A stretch of 7,034 nucleotides of DNA from Acetatifactor sp. (GCA_024699575.1 JAILPF010000297.1:1-7034), one strand, 5' to 3'. Positions 1 through 6,493 are shown, counted from the first letter of the stretch. Notes: a model not told the origin generated them from the letters alone. Numbers and translations: made by a program.

Positions 1-1
1 T

Positions 2-844
2 GTAAAATGGATTATTTTTGTGATACTTCTCTGGTTTATGCTATATGACAGCAACCGGTTTGTACGAGTTGATTATACATTTAAAGATAAGAGAATCAAG
101 AAAAAATGCAGGGCGGTTGTCTTGGCGGACCTGCATAATAAATCCTTTGGAAAGCAGAATGAAAAGCTCTTGGCGGCCATTGCGGAATATGAACCGGATT
201 TTATATTGATTCCCGGAGATATTCCCACTGCGCATCCGAATAAAAGCTTGGATGTTGCAACTCATTTTATTCAAGAACTGTCAAAGAAGTATACGATTTA
301 TTATGCAAACGGTAATCATGAGCATCGGATGAGGCTGTATCCGGAAACCTATGGAGACATGTACAGCCGTTACGAAAAAGTACTTCGGGATGCAGGAGTG
401 GTGCATTTAATTAACTCGAACACACAGTTGAAGGAATATGGCATTTGCATTTATGGTGCAGAAATTGACAAATATTATTATAAGCGTTTTGGAATCAAAC
501 CGATGCCGGATGACTATATGCCTGAGATACTCGGTACACCCTCAGGAGAATGGTTTAATGTGCTTTTGGCGCATAATCCCGACTATTTTTTGAATTATGC
601 GTCATGGGGATCGGATTTGACGCTTGCAGGTCATGTGCACGGCGGTGTTATTCGTATCCCCTTTTGGGGACGAGGATTATTGTCACCAAATGTTCGTTTT
701 TTTCCGAAATATGATGGCGGAATATTTCAAAAGGACAAGTCGGTTATGCTTGTATCGAGAGGATTAGGTATTCATACCATCCCGTTTAGGTTGTTTGATC
801 CGGCGGAAGTACTTGTCTTGGACTTTGTGCCGGATGAATCCTAA
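2..844 (+). CDS. Membrane-anchored calcineurin-like metallophosphoesterase (5' end outside window)
   Basis: This is a binuclear-metal phosphoesterase of the YkuE/YaeI-like type. Numbering from the GTG at 20, the full signature is present: D37-x-H39, G66-D67, GNHE at 98-101, H185, and GHVHGG at 204-209. The frame is open back to position 2, and the residues before and after the GTG (WIIFVILLWFMLY) form a hydrophobic segment. No Shine-Dalgarno precedes the GTG, so the gene almost certainly starts upstream of the window and carries an N-terminal membrane anchor. By family knowledge the enzyme hydrolyses phosphomono- or diesters using two metal ions. YkuE-like relatives act at the cell surface, but the substrate here cannot be read from sequence. 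The usual GDxxD stretch is GDIPT here, a modest deviation that keeps the metal-binding Asp67. The family assignment is firm; the function is not. Confidence 0.9.
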   Translation, partial: VKWIIFVILLWFMLYDSNRFVRVDYTFKDKRIKKKCRAVVLADLHNKSFGKQNEKLLAAIAEYEPDFILIPGDIPTAHPNKSLDVATHFIQELSKKYTIYYANGNHEHRMRLYPETYGDMYSRYEKVLRDAGVVHLINSNTQLKEYGICIYGAEIDKYYYKRFGIKPMPDDYMPEILGTPSGEWFNVLLAHNPDYFLNYASWGSDLTLAGHVHGGVIRIPFWGRGLLSPNVRFFPKYDGGIFQKDKSVMLVSRGLGIHTIPFRLFDPAEVLVLDFVPDES

Positions 845-850
845 GATTCA

Positions 851-869
851 AATGATTTGCAAAGTCATT
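851..869. repeat. Imperfect palindrome covering the scpA -35 box
   Basis: AATGA at 851-855 and TCATT at 865-869 are exact inverted repeats. The inner TT and AA also pair, giving an 8-bp stem with one G-U pair and a 3-base loop in RNA. No T-run follows, so it is not a convincing terminator for the phosphoesterase gene. It spans the whole -35 hexamer (857-862), so it could be an operator, but that is inference only. Confidence 0.35.
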
Positions 870-885
870 ACCTTTCTGATATAAT
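857..885 (+). promoter_or_regulatory. Promoter of the scpA-scpB-carboxypeptidase unit
   Basis: A -35 box TTGCAA (857-862, 4 of 6 consensus) lies 17 bases before a perfect -10 box TATAAT (880-885). The -10 box is preceded by TG at 877-878, giving an extended -10 element (TGATATAAT). Transcription would start near 892, leaving a leader of about 42 bases before the scpA ATG. This fits a sigma-A housekeeping promoter. Confidence 0.7.
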
Positions 886-933
886 ATCTGAAGTTGCGTT
901 GAGTCTGTTTTATAGTATAAAAGGGGAAAAATT

Positions 934-1683
934 ATGGCTATTCCCGTTAAACTGGAAGCGTTTGAAGGCCCTTTGGACCTGCTGCTTCATTTAATTGAGA
1001 AGAATAAAGTAGATATATATGATATCCCGATTGTGGAGATTACGGAGCAGTATCTGGCATACATTAAGGCGATGGAGACCAGAGACATGAATGTTATGAG
1101 TGAGTTTTTGGTAATGGCTGCGACGCTTCTGGATATCAAGTGCAGAATGCTTCTCCCCAAGGAAGTGAATGAAGAGGGAGAGGAAGAGGACCCCAGAGCA
1201 GAGCTTGTTCAGAAACTGCTGGAATATAAGATGTACAAATATATGTCTTTTGAACTGAGAGACCGTCAGGTGGATGCTGCCAAGAATATGTATCGAGAGC
1301 AGAACCTTCCCAAGGAGGTGGCTGCGTACAGACAGCCTGTTGATTATGAAGAATTGATTGGAGATTTGAACCTGAACAAGCTTCATGAGATATTTAAGTC
1401 TGTTGTAAGAAAACAGGAGGATAAGATTGACCCCATCCGAAGCCAATACGGTAATATTGAGAAGGATGAAATTGATATGGATGCAAAAACCTTGTATGTG
1501 GAAGCTTATGCGAGGGAACATAAATCCTTCAGCTTTCGTAAACTTTTGGAAAAACAGACAAGTAAGATGGAGATTATCGTAACTTTTTTGATTATTCTGG
1601 AATTGATGAAGGTTGGAAAAATCCATATCAGTCAGGAAAATATTTTTGATGATATCATGATAACATCTGCTGTCGCAGCATAG
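934..1683 (+). CDS. scpA: Segregation and condensation protein A (ScpA kleisin)
   Basis: ScpA is the kleisin subunit of bacterial SMC-ScpAB condensin. It bridges the SMC ATPase heads and recruits the ScpB dimer, acting on the nucleoid in chromosome compaction and segregation. The N-terminal SMC-binding region has the family hallmark FEGPLDLLLHLIEKNKVDIYD at residues 10-30, followed by a helix containing SEFLVMAATLLDIKCRMLLP. An acidic linker (residues 79-87) leads to the central helical region, and the C-terminal part from about residue 178 has the winged-helix character that binds the second SMC head. The length of 249 residues is normal. The ATG at 934 has a good Shine-Dalgarno, AAGGGGA at 921-927. 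scpB follows after 31 bases, the conserved Firmicutes arrangement, so the two are surely co-transcribed. Confidence 0.97.
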   Translation: MAIPVKLEAFEGPLDLLLHLIEKNKVDIYDIPIVEITEQYLAYIKAMETRDMNVMSEFLVMAATLLDIKCRMLLPKEVNEEGEEEDPRAELVQKLLEYKMYKYMSFELRDRQVDAAKNMYREQNLPKEVAAYRQPVDYEELIGDLNLNKLHEIFKSVVRKQEDKIDPIRSQYGNIEKDEIDMDAKTLYVEAYAREHKSFSFRKLLEKQTSKMEIIVTFLIILELMKVGKIHISQENIFDDIMITSAVAA

Positions 1684-1702
1684 AGCTTGCGGACAGCAAA
1701 AA

Positions 1703-1708
1703 GTGGAG
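1703..1708 (+). promoter_or_regulatory. Ribosome binding site deciding the scpB start
   Basis: GTGGAG sits 6 bases before the ATG at 1715. The in-frame GTG at 1703 is part of this Shine-Dalgarno and has no good one of its own, so the ATG at 1715 is preferred. Confidence 0.6.
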
Positions 1709-1714
1709 AACTTT

Positions 1715-2284
1715 ATGGATAGAGTGAAAGCGGAAGCAGTCATTGAAGCAGTTTTGTTTACCATGGGTGAGTCTGTGGAAATCAGCAAGCTTGCCGATGT
1801 GATTGAGGAGGATGTAAAAACTACAAAAGCTATTTTGGAGGATATGGCAGCAAGGTACGAGCAGGATGACAGAGGAATTGCGCTTACGCAGTTTGATGGC
1901 GCGGTGCAGCTTTGTACGAAAGCTGATATGTATGAGTATCTGATTAAAATTGCGAAAGCACCACGAAAGATGACATTGACGGATACTGTGCTTGAGACAT
2001 TGTCCATTATTGCATATAAGCAGCCGGTGACCAGAATTGAGATTGAGAAGGTTCGTGGTGTCAGTTGTGACCATGCGATTAATAAACTTCTGGAGTATGA
2101 TTTGATCACGGAGCTTGGTCGTCTGGATGCGCCGGGAAGACCGCTTTTGTTTGGCACGACCGAACAGTTTTTAAGATGCTTTGGCGTAAAGAGTCTGGAG
2201 GATCTTCCAGAACTGAATCCTGTTCAGATGGAAGAGTTTAAACAGCAGGCGGAAGCGGAGGTACAGCTTCAGCTGGATGTATAA
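1715..2284 (+). CDS. scpB: Segregation and condensation protein B (ScpB)
   Basis: ScpB forms a dimer of tandem winged-helix proteins that binds the middle of ScpA and completes the SMC-ScpAB condensin. With the ATG at 1715 the protein has 189 residues, a normal length. The first winged helix covers roughly residues 1-80 (AEAVIEAVLFTMGES at the start). The second contains the family signature LETLSIIAYKQPVTRIEIE (residues 93-111), then the VRGVSCDHAINKLLEYDLI block, and GRLDAPGRPLLFGTTEQFL (residues 135-153). A Gln/Glu-rich tail ends the protein. An in-frame GTG at 1703 would add four residues (MENF), but it overlaps the likely ribosome binding site. The position straight after scpA agrees with the joint function. 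Confidence 0.96.
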   Translation: MDRVKAEAVIEAVLFTMGESVEISKLADVIEEDVKTTKAILEDMAARYEQDDRGIALTQFDGAVQLCTKADMYEYLIKIAKAPRKMTLTDTVLETLSIIAYKQPVTRIEIEKVRGVSCDHAINKLLEYDLITELGRLDAPGRPLLFGTTEQFLRCFGVKSLEDLPELNPVQMEEFKQQAEAEVQLQLDV

Positions 2285-2347
2285 AACGGTAACAATAAAA
2301 CATATTTTATAAAATAAGCCTCATATACTGTTTAAAGTTTATTGCGC

Positions 2348-2351
2348 AGGA
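2348..2351 (+). promoter_or_regulatory. Ribosome binding site deciding the carboxypeptidase start
   Basis: AGGA lies 8 bases before the ATG at 2360. It is badly placed for the in-frame ATG at 2351, which overlaps it, or the TTG at 2342, which precedes it. The choice of 2360 also gives a conventional signal peptide. Confidence 0.5.
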
Positions 2352-2359
2352 TGTTTATC

Positions 2360-3658
2360 ATGTGGTTCAAACGATTGACAGGAGGCTTTTTTTGTGCTCT
2401 TTTTTTCTGGATGAATTGTTATGCATCCGTTAGTGGGGAAGAAGTATCTCTATATTCCACTTCAGCTGTACTGATGGATGCGGACAGTGGGCGAGTGTTA
2501 TATGAAAAAAACGGATATTCCATTCTGGCGAATGCAAGTACAACCAAAATAATGACGTGCATCCTGGTTTTGGAACAAGGAAACATGGAGGATGAGATAG
2601 AAGTATCCTCTTACGCTGCTGGAATGCCGAAAGTAAAATTGAATGTGAAAAAAGGGGAGGTCTATCGCGTTGAGGATCTGCTGTACTCTCTAATGTTGGA
2701 ATCCCATAATGATTCTGCTGTAGTGCTCGCTGAATATATCGGGAAAATGCATCTTTCCATGGAAATGCGAAACAAAAATACTTCAGAATACAGCATGGAG
2801 GAAAGTATGGAAGCGGTTGGGAGTTTTGCTGAGATAATGAATCGAAAGGCTGAAAGCCTGGGGTGTAATAATACTTTTTTTATAACTCCCAACGGATTGG
2901 ATGCGATGAGAATATGTCGGGAAGTAGGCGGGAATACTATCCGGCAGGAACATGGAACTACGGCTGCGGATCTTGCGAGAATGATGGCATACTGCATCCG
3001 CATATCGCCTAAAAGAGAGGAGTTTTTAGAAATTACAAGGGAACCGGTACATACATTTACGGCAAATGGACGAACATTTACCTGTGTGAATCATAATGCC
3101 TTTTTAAATATGATGAACGGAGTATTGAGCGGTAAAACAGGTTTCACAAATAAGGCCGGATATTGTTATGTGGGAGCTTTGCAGGAGGGGGAAAGATTTT
3201 TTACAATTGCGCTTCTTGCATGTGGATGGCCGAACCATAAGACATGGAAATGGTCGGACAGCAGAAAATTGTTTGAGTATGCGTTAAAGACTTTTTGCTA
3301 CCGAAACTTTAAACCACGAATAACTATGCAACCTATTCCGGTTTCCGACGGGGCCGACATGTCGGGAAATCCTTATCAAACAGCCTATGTTGAACCGATT
3401 CCACAAAGGCAAATACCGGTTTTTCACCTTTTGACAGCAGAGGGTGAGAAGGTTGTGGCAAGAGTGAGACTGCCGGAACTTCTCGATGCACCTGTGAAAA
3501 AATCACAAAAGATTGGAACTGTTACATACTACCTTTTAAATACGGCAGGAGATGAAGAACTGCTGGATGAAATAGATATCATATCGCCGGAAGAAATTGC
3601 AGAAAAAAACTATCTTTACTATGCATGGTTCCTGATCAGACTGTTTTGTTTTTTATGA
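2360..3658 (+). CDS. Secreted D-alanyl-D-alanine carboxypeptidase (DacF-type low-molecular-weight PBP)
   Basis: This serine peptidase of the S11 family trims the terminal D-Ala from peptidoglycan stem peptides outside the cell. From the ATG at 2360 it has 432 residues. A signal peptide (MWFKR, then a hydrophobic stretch to about residue 22) targets export. The catalytic motifs are intact: STTK at 60-63 (nucleophile Ser60), SHN at 115-117, and KTG at 259-261 followed by FTNKAGYCYVG. A C-terminal PBP5-like beta domain occupies roughly 315-410. The last residues (YLYYAWFLIRLFCFL) look like the membrane-binding tail of this class. Compared with remembered DacF-type enzymes there are extra residues around 131-151 and 183-198. 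The link with scpAB parallels Bacillus, where a dac gene also follows scpB. No convincing promoter separates it from scpB (75-base gap), so it is probably transcribed with scpAB. Upstream in-frame TTG (2342) and ATG (2351) starts are less likely. Confidence 0.93.
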   Translation: MWFKRLTGGFFCALFFWMNCYASVSGEEVSLYSTSAVLMDADSGRVLYEKNGYSILANASTTKIMTCILVLEQGNMEDEIEVSSYAAGMPKVKLNVKKGEVYRVEDLLYSLMLESHNDSAVVLAEYIGKMHLSMEMRNKNTSEYSMEESMEAVGSFAEIMNRKAESLGCNNTFFITPNGLDAMRICREVGGNTIRQEHGTTAADLARMMAYCIRISPKREEFLEITREPVHTFTANGRTFTCVNHNAFLNMMNGVLSGKTGFTNKAGYCYVGALQEGERFFTIALLACGWPNHKTWKWSDSRKLFEYALKTFCYRNFKPRITMQPIPVSDGADMSGNPYQTAYVEPIPQRQIPVFHLLTAEGEKVVARVRLPELLDAPVKKSQKIGTVTYYLLNTAGDEELLDEIDIISPEEIAEKNYLYYAWFLIRLFCFL

Positions 3659-3674
3659 TAGAACAAATAAAATG

Positions 3675-3713
3675 AAAAAAAATGCAATTCGCACTTTGCG
3701 AGTTGCATTTTTT
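3675..3713 (+). terminator. Strong intrinsic terminator after the carboxypeptidase gene
   Basis: The arms 3681-3692 and 3698-3709 pair over 12 positions with one G-U pair, closing a 5-base loop (ACTTT). A T-run follows (3708-3713) and an A-run precedes the stem (3675-3682), extending the pairing and making the element potentially bidirectional. It starts 17 bases after the stop codon at 3658 and separates the cell-cycle/cell-wall unit from the decarboxylase cluster. Confidence 0.9.
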
Positions 3714-3723
3714 ATGTTATACT
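3696..3723 (+). promoter_or_regulatory. Candidate promoter of the Na+ pump cluster, overlapping the terminator
   Basis: TATACT at 3718-3723 is preceded by TG at 3715-3716, giving an exact extended -10 (TGTTATACT). TTGCGA at 3696-3701 (4 of 6 consensus) lies 16 bases upstream, inside the right half of the terminator hairpin. Transcription would begin near 3730 and give a leader of about 89 bases. A second, weaker pair (TTGAGT 3761-3766 and TTTACT 3784-3789) also exists but would leave almost no leader. Confidence 0.5.
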
Positions 3724-3729
3724 ACAACA

Positions 3730-3818
3730 GACAATTAATCATGGGGGCATTTGTGTTTTTTTGAGTTACCCCAGTTAAGTGGTTTTACTTTTTTTATTAT
3801 AAATGGAGGGTTGAAAGA
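3730..3818 (+). promoter_or_regulatory. Leader of the decarboxylase cluster with two weak hairpins
   Basis: TGGGG (3742-3746) can pair with CCCCA (3769-3773) around a 22-base loop. AAGT (3777-3780) can pair with ACTT (3787-3790) around a 6-base loop and is followed by seven T. The second resembles a very weak terminator or attenuator, but the 4-bp stem is marginal. No known riboswitch is recognised. The Shine-Dalgarno GGAGGG (3805-3810) lies 8 bases before the ATG at 3819. Confidence 0.25.
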
Positions 3819-5249
3819 ATGAGTACTACTTCAAAAGCGAGTCAAAGAATTTCTGCTTTGCTCGATGACAACAGTTTCGTTGAAATTGGTGGGCTGGTAA
3901 CTGCCAGAGCTACTGATTTTAATTTGAAACCCGCCGAGACTCCATCCGATGGATGCATTACAGGATACGGAGTAATCGATGGAAATCTTGTATATGTATA
4001 CAGCCAGGACGCTTCTGTATTAAACGGAACAATTGGTGAAATGCATGCAAGAAAAATTGCTAATCTGTATGATTTGGCATTGAAAGTCGGAGCACCTGTT
4101 ATTGGATTAATTGACAGTGCCGGACTGAGATTACAGGAGGCAACTGATGCACTCAGTGCGCTTGGGGCGATTTATCAGAAACAAATTGCTGCATCCGGTG
4201 TAATCCCTCAGATTACAGCTGTTTTTGGAACATGTGGCGGAGGACTTGCTCTGTTCCCGACTTTGACTGATTTTACATTTATGGAAGAGAAAAATGCCAA
4301 ATTGTTTGTAAATACACCAAACTCTTTGGATGGAAATGTGATTACAAAATGTGATACATCTTCCGCTAAATTCCAGGCAGAAGAGAGTGGTATTGTAGAT
4401 GTAATCGCAGATGAGGATTCTATTCTCGCACAGATCCGTGAACTTGTAGGATTTTTACCTGCAAACAACGAAGAAGAAGGTTCATTTGCTGAATGCACAG
4501 ATGACCTCAATCGTGTAAATGCCGAGCTGGCTAATTGCGTTGGTGACACTTCTGTTGCACTTTCCATTCTTGCAGATGACAATCGCTTTATGGAAGTAAA
4601 AGCTGAATATGCCAAAAATATGGTTACCGGTTTTATCCGATTAAACGGAGTAACTGTTGGTGCTGTTGCAAATCGTAGTGAAATCTGCGACGAAGAGGGC
4701 AATGTGACAGAGAAATTTGATGCTGTACTTACCTCTGACGGCTGCGAAAAAGCTGCTGATTTCGTGAACTTCTGTGATGCATTTAATATCCCGGTATTGA
4801 CTTTGACTAATGTAAAAGGATATGAGGCAACTGTTGCATCTGAAAAGAGAATTGCAAGAGCTGCAGCAAAACTTACATACGCATTTGCGAATGCGACTGT
4901 TCCCAAGGTCAACGTTGTTATTGGAAAGGCATTCGGTACAGCACATATCGCTATGAATTCTAAGGCAATCGGTGCTGATATAACAATTGCATGGCCCGAT
5001 GCACAGATTGGAACCATGGACAGCAAACTGGCTGCAAAAATCATGTATGAGGGACAGGGCACAGAGGTTATTTCTGAGAAGGCTGCTGAATATGAAGCAC
5101 TTCAGCTGAGTGTATCCGGTGCAGCCAAGAGAGGTTATGTAGATCAGATTGTCAATGCTGCTGATACCAGAAAATATGTAATCGGTGCATTTGAAATGCT
5201 GTTTACAAAGTTTGAGGCACGTCCTGACAAAAAACATGGAACAGTCTAG
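3819..5249 (+). CDS. Biotin-dependent acyl-CoA-type carboxyltransferase subunit (MmdA/PccB family, divergent)
   Basis: This protein has the two-domain crotonase-like fold of the 12S/PccB/MmdA carboxyltransferases. In a Na+-pumping decarboxylase it moves the carboxyl group from the substrate to biotin in the cytoplasm. The N-domain (about 1-235) has LLDDNSFVEIG, GYGVIDGNLVYVYSQD, the ASGVIPQI segment and an oxyanion-hole loop GTCGGGLALFPTLTDF (137-152). The C-domain (about 245-476) has FCDAFNIPVLTL (318-329), the second oxyanion loop KAFGTAHIAMNSKAIGAD (370-387) and the terminal KRGYVDQIV. It is 476 residues long, shorter than about 510 for classic MmdA, mainly because the N-terminal helix with the usual TARERL motif is absent. 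The family's DSGGARIQE is DSAGLRLQE here (99-107), and KAYGG is KAFGT. No biotin carboxylase gene is visible, which favours a decarboxylase over an acyl-CoA carboxylase. By gene order it corresponds to mmdA, but methylmalonyl-CoA, malonyl-type and glutaconyl-CoA substrates are all possible. The start is supported by a strong GGAGGG site. Confidence 0.88.
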   Translation: MSTTSKASQRISALLDDNSFVEIGGLVTARATDFNLKPAETPSDGCITGYGVIDGNLVYVYSQDASVLNGTIGEMHARKIANLYDLALKVGAPVIGLIDSAGLRLQEATDALSALGAIYQKQIAASGVIPQITAVFGTCGGGLALFPTLTDFTFMEEKNAKLFVNTPNSLDGNVITKCDTSSAKFQAEESGIVDVIADEDSILAQIRELVGFLPANNEEEGSFAECTDDLNRVNAELANCVGDTSVALSILADDNRFMEVKAEYAKNMVTGFIRLNGVTVGAVANRSEICDEEGNVTEKFDAVLTSDGCEKAADFVNFCDAFNIPVLTLTNVKGYEATVASEKRIARAAAKLTYAFANATVPKVNVVIGKAFGTAHIAMNSKAIGADITIAWPDAQIGTMDSKLAAKIMYEGQGTEVISEKAAEYEALQLSVSGAAKRGYVDQIVNAADTRKYVIGAFEMLFTKFEARPDKKHGTV

Positions 5250-5264
5250 AAAGGGTGATTAAAA

Positions 5265-6074
5265 ATGAAGAAATGGTTAGCGATTGTCGGTATGATCACC
5301 TGTATCTTTGGGCTGACTGCTTGCGGGAGCGAAGAGACTCTGACAGAGTATGAGCAGCAAAAGGCAGATTATGCCACACAGCTTGCATCTCAGCAGATAA
5401 TTCCATTCCTGGTGACAATTTCCGATGACAGTCAGAAAAGTATGCTGACAGATTATACCAATGAAGAACTTGCCTATATTATCAGCAATCAGTACAGTAT
5501 CAATGTTGATGGATATGCGGTAAAGACTGCGGCAGATTCCTTTGGCAGGGCACTGGAGCAGATGGGTTCTATTAACGATGTGATTGGTACGACCGTTGAA
5601 ATGGATGGCAATCAAATTATAGTTCTTGCAGAAGTAGAGGGTGAAAAGCGTGATGCTGAAGCGGAGATTATTTTCTCCAACGACTTATTTATGAAGTTGG
5701 AATCAGCTGCATTGAATCCTAAATCTTCCAAAGGGGAACTGATGAGCAAAGCAGCTTTAAATACTTTGATTGGTATGGGAACTGTATTTATTGTTCTGAT
5801 TCTTATCAGCTTCATTATCAGTGCATTGGGTATTATTCCTAAGCTGCAGAATAACATGGCTGAAAAGAAAGCTGCTAAGCAGGCAAACGTTGACTCTGTT
5901 TCCGGAATTGAGAACGCAGTAGCTCAAATTGTGGATAGAGAGGAAGCAGAAGATGTTTCAGGAGATTTAGAACTTGTGGCAGTGATTGCAGCTGCTATTG
6001 CAGCATATGAAGGAGCTTCTTCCACAGATGGATTTGTAGTCCGTTCCATTCATAGAGTTGGAAGAGGCAGATAA
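5265..6074 (+). CDS. OadG-family decarboxylase subunit fused to an N-terminal lipoprotein domain
   Basis: This appears to be the small membrane subunit (OadG/MmdD role) that holds the carboxyltransferase and beta subunits of a Na+ pump together. Residues 1-20 are a lipoprotein signal peptide with lipobox LTAC, the lipidated Cys being residue 20. Residues 21-160 form an extracytoplasmic domain I do not recognise. A single transmembrane helix spans about 165-191. The following stretch is rich in Lys (KLQNNMAEKKAAKQ), hence cytoplasmic, and leads to the typical OadG-like C-terminus ELVAVIAAAIAAYEG (236-250) and VVRSIHRVGRGR (258-269). The lipid anchor outside and basic tail inside give a consistent topology. 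Classic OadG/MmdD proteins are about 80-120 residues with the helix near the N-terminus, so the 269-residue form is unusual. The start ATG follows AAGGGTGAT, and only 15 bases separate it from the carboxyltransferase stop. Confidence 0.82.
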   Translation: MKKWLAIVGMITCIFGLTACGSEETLTEYEQQKADYATQLASQQIIPFLVTISDDSQKSMLTDYTNEELAYIISNQYSINVDGYAVKTAADSFGRALEQMGSINDVIGTTVEMDGNQIIVLAEVEGEKRDAEAEIIFSNDLFMKLESAALNPKSSKGELMSKAALNTLIGMGTVFIVLILISFIISALGIIPKLQNNMAEKKAAKQANVDSVSGIENAVAQIVDREEAEDVSGDLELVAVIAAAIAAYEGASSTDGFVVRSIHRVGRGR

Positions 6075-6108
6075 GATATTCATGTGTTACGTATGAAATT
6101 GATTATAT

Positions 6109-6115
6109 GGAGGAA
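6109..6115 (+). promoter_or_regulatory. Ribosome binding site deciding the biotin carrier start
   Basis: GGAGGAA lies 6 bases before the ATG at 6122. The in-frame ATG at 6107 overlaps this site, so it is very unlikely to be used. Confidence 0.8.
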
Positions 6116-6121
6116 ATAAAA

Positions 6122-6493
6122 ATGAAAAATTATACCATTACAGTTAATGGAAATGTATATGACGTTGTAGTTGAAGAGGGCGCATCCACAGGAGCACCTG
6201 TTGCAGCGAAAGCACCTGCAGCTCCCAAGGCCGCACCCAAAGCTGCACCCGCAGCTGCTCAGACTTCTGCCGCAGCAGGAAGTGTAAAGATAGAAGCAGG
6301 TGCTGCAGGAAAAGTATTTAAGATTGAAGCAAGTGTAGGACAGACAGTTAAGTCCGGAGATGCTGTTGTTATTCTTGAGGCAATGAAGATGGAAATTCCT
6401 GTTGTTGCTCCTAAGGATGGTACTGTTGCAAGTATTAATGTTTCTGTTGGTGATTCAGTTGATGCAGGTGCATTGTTGGCTACATTGAACTAG
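6122..6493 (+). CDS. Biotin carboxyl carrier subunit of the decarboxylase
   Basis: This small cytoplasmic protein carries the biotin that shuttles CO2 from the carboxyltransferase to the beta subunit, the role of MmdC or the 1.3S subunit of transcarboxylase. It has 123 residues from the ATG at 6122. Residues 1-20 (MKNYTITVNGNVYDVVVEEG) form the usual N-terminal strand pair. Residues 21-53 are a flexible Ala/Pro/Lys linker. The biotinyl domain (54-123) contains VILEAMKMEIPV, with the biotinylated Lys at 89, 34 residues from the C-terminus as expected. The loop that usually reads PMPG before the first domain strand is AGAAGKV here. It follows the OadG gene after 47 bases. The linker is encoded by repetitive GCA/GCT/CCC-rich sequence. 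Confidence 0.93.
   Translation: MKNYTITVNGNVYDVVVEEGASTGAPVAAKAPAAPKAAPKAAPAAAQTSAAAGSVKIEAGAAGKVFKIEASVGQTVKSGDAVVILEAMKMEIPVVAPKDGTVASINVSVGDSVDAGALLATLN

Noticed and set aside
911..916. TATAGT as a second scpA -10 box
   Set aside because: No matching -35 sequence is found at a suitable distance, and the promoter at 857-885 is far better.
991..2157. Long minus-strand open frame of 388 codons across scpA and scpB
   Set aside because: It lies antisense to two certain conserved genes, has low-complexity Ser/Ile/Leu-rich translation with no recognisable motif, and lacks a ribosome binding site.
2324..2329. TATACT as a -10 box for a separate carboxypeptidase promoter
   Set aside because: No acceptable -35 box lies 16-18 bases upstream and there is no TG extension, so it was not called.
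3741..3764. Seven-codon leader peptide (MGAFVFF) in the pump leader
   Set aside because: The ATG has no Shine-Dalgarno upstream, and such a short frame is expected by chance in a T-rich leader.
4208..5062. Minus-strand open frame of 284 codons inside the carboxyltransferase gene
   Set aside because: It is the shadow of a well-supported coding gene, with Ser/Ala/Phe-rich sequence and no family resemblance.
6189..6280. Repetitive GCA/CCC-rich stretch as a DNA repeat array
   Set aside because: It is explained by the Ala/Pro/Lys linker of the biotin carrier, common in this protein class.
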